Positions 61,571 to 64,000 of a DNA stretch of 64,000 bases are shown here, in pieces. Source of the DNA: Candidatus Puniceispirillum marinum IMCC1322. GTDB lineage: Bacteria; Pseudomonadota; Alphaproteobacteria; Puniceispirillales; Puniceispirillaceae. The notes under the pieces are model-generated. The model was given only the letters and a program-made list of their open reading frames with translations. It was not told where the DNA came from and did not search any database. The position numbers were made by a program, and so were the translations under genes. Location: contig NC_014010.1 in NCBI RefSeq assembly GCF_000024465.1, forward strand, positions 1,488,001-1,552,000, given 5' to 3'. The stretch's first letter is position 1; each line of letters starts with the position of its first letter.

Positions 61571-62734
61571 TCATTCAAATAGGTTTGGCGGTTTGGTTGG
61601 TGCGTAATGCGAGGCCAGCATGCTTTGCAACTTGGCTGATTGGGTTGACGCGTCGAATTCGGCGCGCAACTGGCGTTGGGCTTTTGCCACCATCGCTGGC
61701 ACATCGGATATAGACGCAAAGCGCGTTAGTGCCGATGCTAGCGACGCACTGTCATTTTCCGTTGCCAGAATACCGCTGGCATTGTCGGTAATGATTTCGG
61801 GAATCCCGGCATGATTAGTGGCGATCACCGGACAACCAGCGCGAATAGCTTCAAGGATCACCGTTGGTAATCCCTCACAATCACCATCTGGCGCTTGATG
61901 ACTTGGCACCACGACCGCACAGCATGACCGCATCCGCAAGGCCAATTGTTCGGGTGTTTGCCAGCCCAGAAACGAAACATTCGGAATGCCGTTTGCCATC
62001 TTACGAAGATGATCCGCATCCGGACCAGTGCCTGCAATATCAAGACCTTTTATACTATCAGCCTTGCCACTTTGATGCAGCATTCGCAAGGCTGTCAGCA
62101 AAACATCAACGCCTTTTTTACCTACCAAACGACCAATGAATAATAACCGGCCATCCCGTGATGTTGGCGCTTGAATATCCGCTAGATTGATTCCGATATA
62201 ATGGGTGATCAGCTTATGCTTTGGGAATCCTTGCGCCTCAAGCCGTCTTGCCACAAAATTGGATACGCATAAAAATCCATTCGCATAGTCTTGCAGTGCC
62301 GTCAGACGCCTTTGATAGATCGTGGGCAACAAACGTTTACGATCATGCGTAAATTTGGTTGCATCACCACCATGATAGGTCACGTAAAGCGGGATACCTA
62401 ACCGCTGTGCAACTGGCAAAGCCAGCGCACCCCCGCGGCCAAAATGCGCATGAAGAACCTGCGGCTGCAATGCCTTCAAAGACTTATAAAATGGTGAAAA
62501 TCCGGTTTGTTTAAAAATCGTCGTGCCAATGGCTGTTCGCGCTGTTTGGAGCTTTGGTGCATGAAGCTCATTGGCGCGCCAGCCAATTTTATTTGCAAGA
62601 TAGACTGGGCGTAATCGGTCGAAACTGATGTAATGCGATGCAATGAAACCTTCCGAGGGCAATAAAAGCTTATCCCTGAAAACAAGGCAGGTGTGATGGT
62701 GCGCATCATTTGGCATATCAATTGGCATCCTCAC
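61571..62734 (-). CDS. GT4-type glycosyltransferase
   Basis: A 387-residue GT-B fold transferase. The N-terminal half has HAHFGRGGALALPVAQRLGIPLYVTYHGGD, and the C-terminal half has LLFIGRLVGKKGVDVLLTALRML, AGTGPDADHLRKM, VSFLGWQTPEQLALRMRSC and the nucleotide-sugar motif EGLPTVILEAIRAGCPVIATNHAGIPEII (E-x7-E). It likely builds a surface polysaccharide or glycolipid. Its start overlaps the Lrp-type gene end by 17 bases on the same strand. Confidence 0.9.
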   Translation of the reverse strand: MRMPIDMPNDAHHHTCLVFRDKLLLPSEGFIASHYISFDRLRPVYLANKIGWRANELHAPKLQTARTAIGTTIFKQTGFSPFYKSLKALQPQVLHAHFGRGGALALPVAQRLGIPLYVTYHGGDATKFTHDRKRLLPTIYQRRLTALQDYANGFLCVSNFVARRLEAQGFPKHKLITHYIGINLADIQAPTSRDGRLLFIGRLVGKKGVDVLLTALRMLHQSGKADSIKGLDIAGTGPDADHLRKMANGIPNVSFLGWQTPEQLALRMRSCCAVVVPSHQAPDGDCEGLPTVILEAIRAGCPVIATNHAGIPEIITDNASGILATENDSASLASALTRFASISDVPAMVAKAQRQLRAEFDASTQSAKLQSMLASHYAPTKPPNLFE

Positions 62735-63188
62735 TCCCTGGCAGGGGTAAAGCAGTGGTATATTTTATTTCTTCCATCGCAAAGGATGAACTCACATCGG
62801 TGAGTTCTACATTGGCAATCAATGTTTGGTAAAAACGATCATAGGCCTTCATATCCGGCACCACAACCCGAAGCAGATAGTCAACCTCACCACTCATGCG
62901 GTAAAACTCCACAACTTCAGGCATACTTGCGACCATATCAGCAAATTTTTTGAGCCAGTCAGCATTATGCTGATCGGTGCGCACGGCAACAAAGACCGAC
63001 ATGCCCACACCCATTTTCTGCGGATCCAGCAAGGCAACACGTTTCCGGATCAAGCCATCTTCTTCCATGCGCTGGATGCGTCGCCAGCACGGCGTTACCG
63101 ACAAGCCCACCTTGCGCGCAATATCGGCGACAGGTTGGGCTGCATTGTTTTGAAGTTCGGCAAGAATTTTTCTGTCTGTTTTATCCAT
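62718..63188 (-). CDS. Lrp/AsnC-family transcription regulator
   Basis: A 156-residue regulator. HTH: LDRKIL-like MDKTDRKILAELQNNAAQPVADIARKVGLSVTPCWRRIQRMEEDGLI, followed by the RAM effector domain (about residues 70-150). I start at 63188, where the family begins; the 58 codons upstream have no similarity. It probably controls amino-acid-related genes; the nearest targets are unknown. It is divergent from the RlmI-like gene. Confidence 0.95.
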   Translation of the reverse strand: MDKTDRKILAELQNNAAQPVADIARKVGLSVTPCWRRIQRMEEDGLIRKRVALLDPQKMGVGMSVFVAVRTDQHNADWLKKFADMVASMPEVVEFYRMSGEVDYLLRVVVPDMKAYDRFYQTLIANVELTDVSSSFAMEEIKYTTALPLPGSEDAN

Positions 63189-63389
63189 GATATAAAATCC
63201 ATTAAGTTTTGAGCAAAATTGGCGGCAAGAACGCAAACAACACGCAAAATCATTGCTAATTTGTAACACAAATACAGATAATAGGGAAAAAATATCTAAT
63301 TTTACAAGAATGCCATTATTGTGAATATCCTGAACAAGGCCTATTTCAGCGCTTGCAATCATCGAAGGCTATCGGCAGTATCACGCCTC
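63189..63389. promoter_or_regulatory. Divergent promoter region
   Basis: A 201-bp AT-rich region between the Lrp-type gene and the methyltransferase gene. No RNA or reading frame of note. Confidence 0.4.
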
Positions 63390-64000
63390 ATGGCACAGAC
63401 AGAATCAAACCTTATCAATCCAGCCTTAGCTAACTTGCCGCAACCTGTCATTGTGACCAGCAATGACTGGCATGATTATGCGCTTATCGATAGCGGCCAT
63501 CAGCGCAAGTTAGAACGATTTGGAAAATTTTATTTTATTCGTCCTGAACCACAGGCGATGTGGTCCCCGCGCCTTGATGAAAGTGCATGGAAAGCCGATG
63601 GCGTCTTTGTTGCCAGCCATAGCGAAACTGACAGCGGTGAAGGTGGTGGCTGGAAGCTGCAAAACAGCCTGCCTGATAATTGGCTGATCAATTATCAGAA
63701 TTTGCGCTTTTTTGCGCGCCCAACACCATTTCGCCATCTTGGCTTTTTTCCCGAACAGGCCGCGCATTGGGACTGGTGTGCTGAGGCGATCAAACAGCGC
63801 CTTATCAGCCAGCCAGACTCACGTCCGCGAATACTGAACCTGTTTGCCTATTCAGGCGTTGCAAGTTTGCACGCCGCCGCCGCCGGTGCTGATGTCACAC
63901 ATCTTGACGCCAGTAAAAAGGCCGTAGCTTACGCTTTTGAAAATCGCGACGCGTCGGATATGCAAGATGCACCAATCCGCTTTATCACCGACGACGCCAT
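63390..64000 (+). CDS. RlmI-like class I SAM methyltransferase, 5' part
   Basis: A frame begins with ATG at 63390 (MAQTESNLINPALANLPQP) and is still open at the window end after 203 codons. The N-terminal part has SGHQRKLERFGKFYFIRPEPQAMW, a PUA-like region, then FFPEQAAHWDWCAEAI and motif I ILNLFAYSGVASLHAAAAGADVTHLDASKKAV, the pattern of 23S rRNA methyltransferases such as RlmI/RlmK and related oxidoreductase-linked enzymes. The C-terminal catalytic motif is outside the window, so the target base is unknown. Confidence 0.85.
   Translation, partial: MAQTESNLINPALANLPQPVIVTSNDWHDYALIDSGHQRKLERFGKFYFIRPEPQAMWSPRLDESAWKADGVFVASHSETDSGEGGGWKLQNSLPDNWLINYQNLRFFARPTPFRHLGFFPEQAAHWDWCAEAIKQRLISQPDSRPRILNLFAYSGVASLHAAAAGADVTHLDASKKAVAYAFENRDASDMQDAPIRFITDDA

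Overview
The window reads as a chromosome segment of a marine alphaproteobacterium with a mid-range GC content. The mix of sulfoacetaldehyde acetyltransferase (xsc), TRAP and betaine transporters, a DMSP-type acyl-CoA ligase, BKACE, betaine aldehyde dehydrogenase and a full purine/ureide pathway suggests the SAR116 (Puniceispirillum-like) lineage. This placement is inferred from gene content only; no database search was run.

Layout. (1) 1-8317, host chromosome: 3' end of gcvP, a BKACE-family enzyme, a gamma-glutamyltransferase homologue, the pantothenate pair panB-panC overlapping a BesD/HalD-like Fe(II)/2-oxoglutarate oxygenase, and a large secreted S8 protease. (2) 8318-8943: AT-rich non-coding DNA with eight exact-period 14-bp tandem repeats. 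(3) 8981-25386, a 16.4-kb integrated island, visibly AT-richer than its flanks. It interrupts the host tRNA-Arg(CCU) gene in the anticodon loop: the 3' half lies at 8944-8988 and the 5' half at 25379-25418, both on the minus strand and sharing the 8-bp core ATTAGGAA. Neither junction rebuilds the tRNA. The island instead carries a complete tRNA-Arg(CCU) gene (24962-25251) whose anticodon loop is interrupted by a 213-nt group I intron exactly inside the sequence that would otherwise be the integrase target. (4) 25387-64000, host chromosome: DEAD-box helicase, acyl-CoA ligase, CoA transferase, xsc, a TRAP transporter, the purine catabolic cluster (36818-49177), oxidoreductases, an orphan CoxM/CoxS pair, a ProVWX betaine transporter, class II aldolase, BetB, a glycosyltransferase, an Lrp-type regulator and the 5' end of an RlmI-like methyltransferase.

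Island cargo. An integration module (small serine recombinase, tyrosine integrase) is followed by a four-gene operon: membrane-anchored GrpE-like protein, short Hsp70, TerB-domain membrane protein and M48-type metallopeptidase. A divergent block encodes a CmoA-like (carboxy-SAM synthase family) protein, an HTH protein with a degenerate MT-A70 fold lacking DPPW, a C5-cytosine DNA methyltransferase and an unknown protein; together they suggest a DNA-modification system, possibly using an unusual SAM derivative. Further along are small regulatory-looking genes, a GIY-YIG/T5orf172 protein with a RAMA-like tail, an HNH-HIT fusion nuclease and two exported or membrane proteins of unknown function. 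These are plausible defence or conflict functions.

Host metabolism. The purine cluster encodes guanine/8-oxoguanine deamination, xanthine dehydrogenase (XdhABC), urate hydroxylase (PuuD), HIU hydrolase, OHCU decarboxylase, allantoinase (PuuE), allantoicase and ureidoglycolate lyase. That is an unbroken route from purine base to glyoxylate plus urea, with an NCS2 permease for uptake; no urease is in the window. ProVWX and BetB fit use of betaines, with downstream one-carbon release through the glycine cleavage system (gcvP). Xsc fits assimilation of C2 sulfonates such as taurine or isethionate to acetyl phosphate and sulfite.
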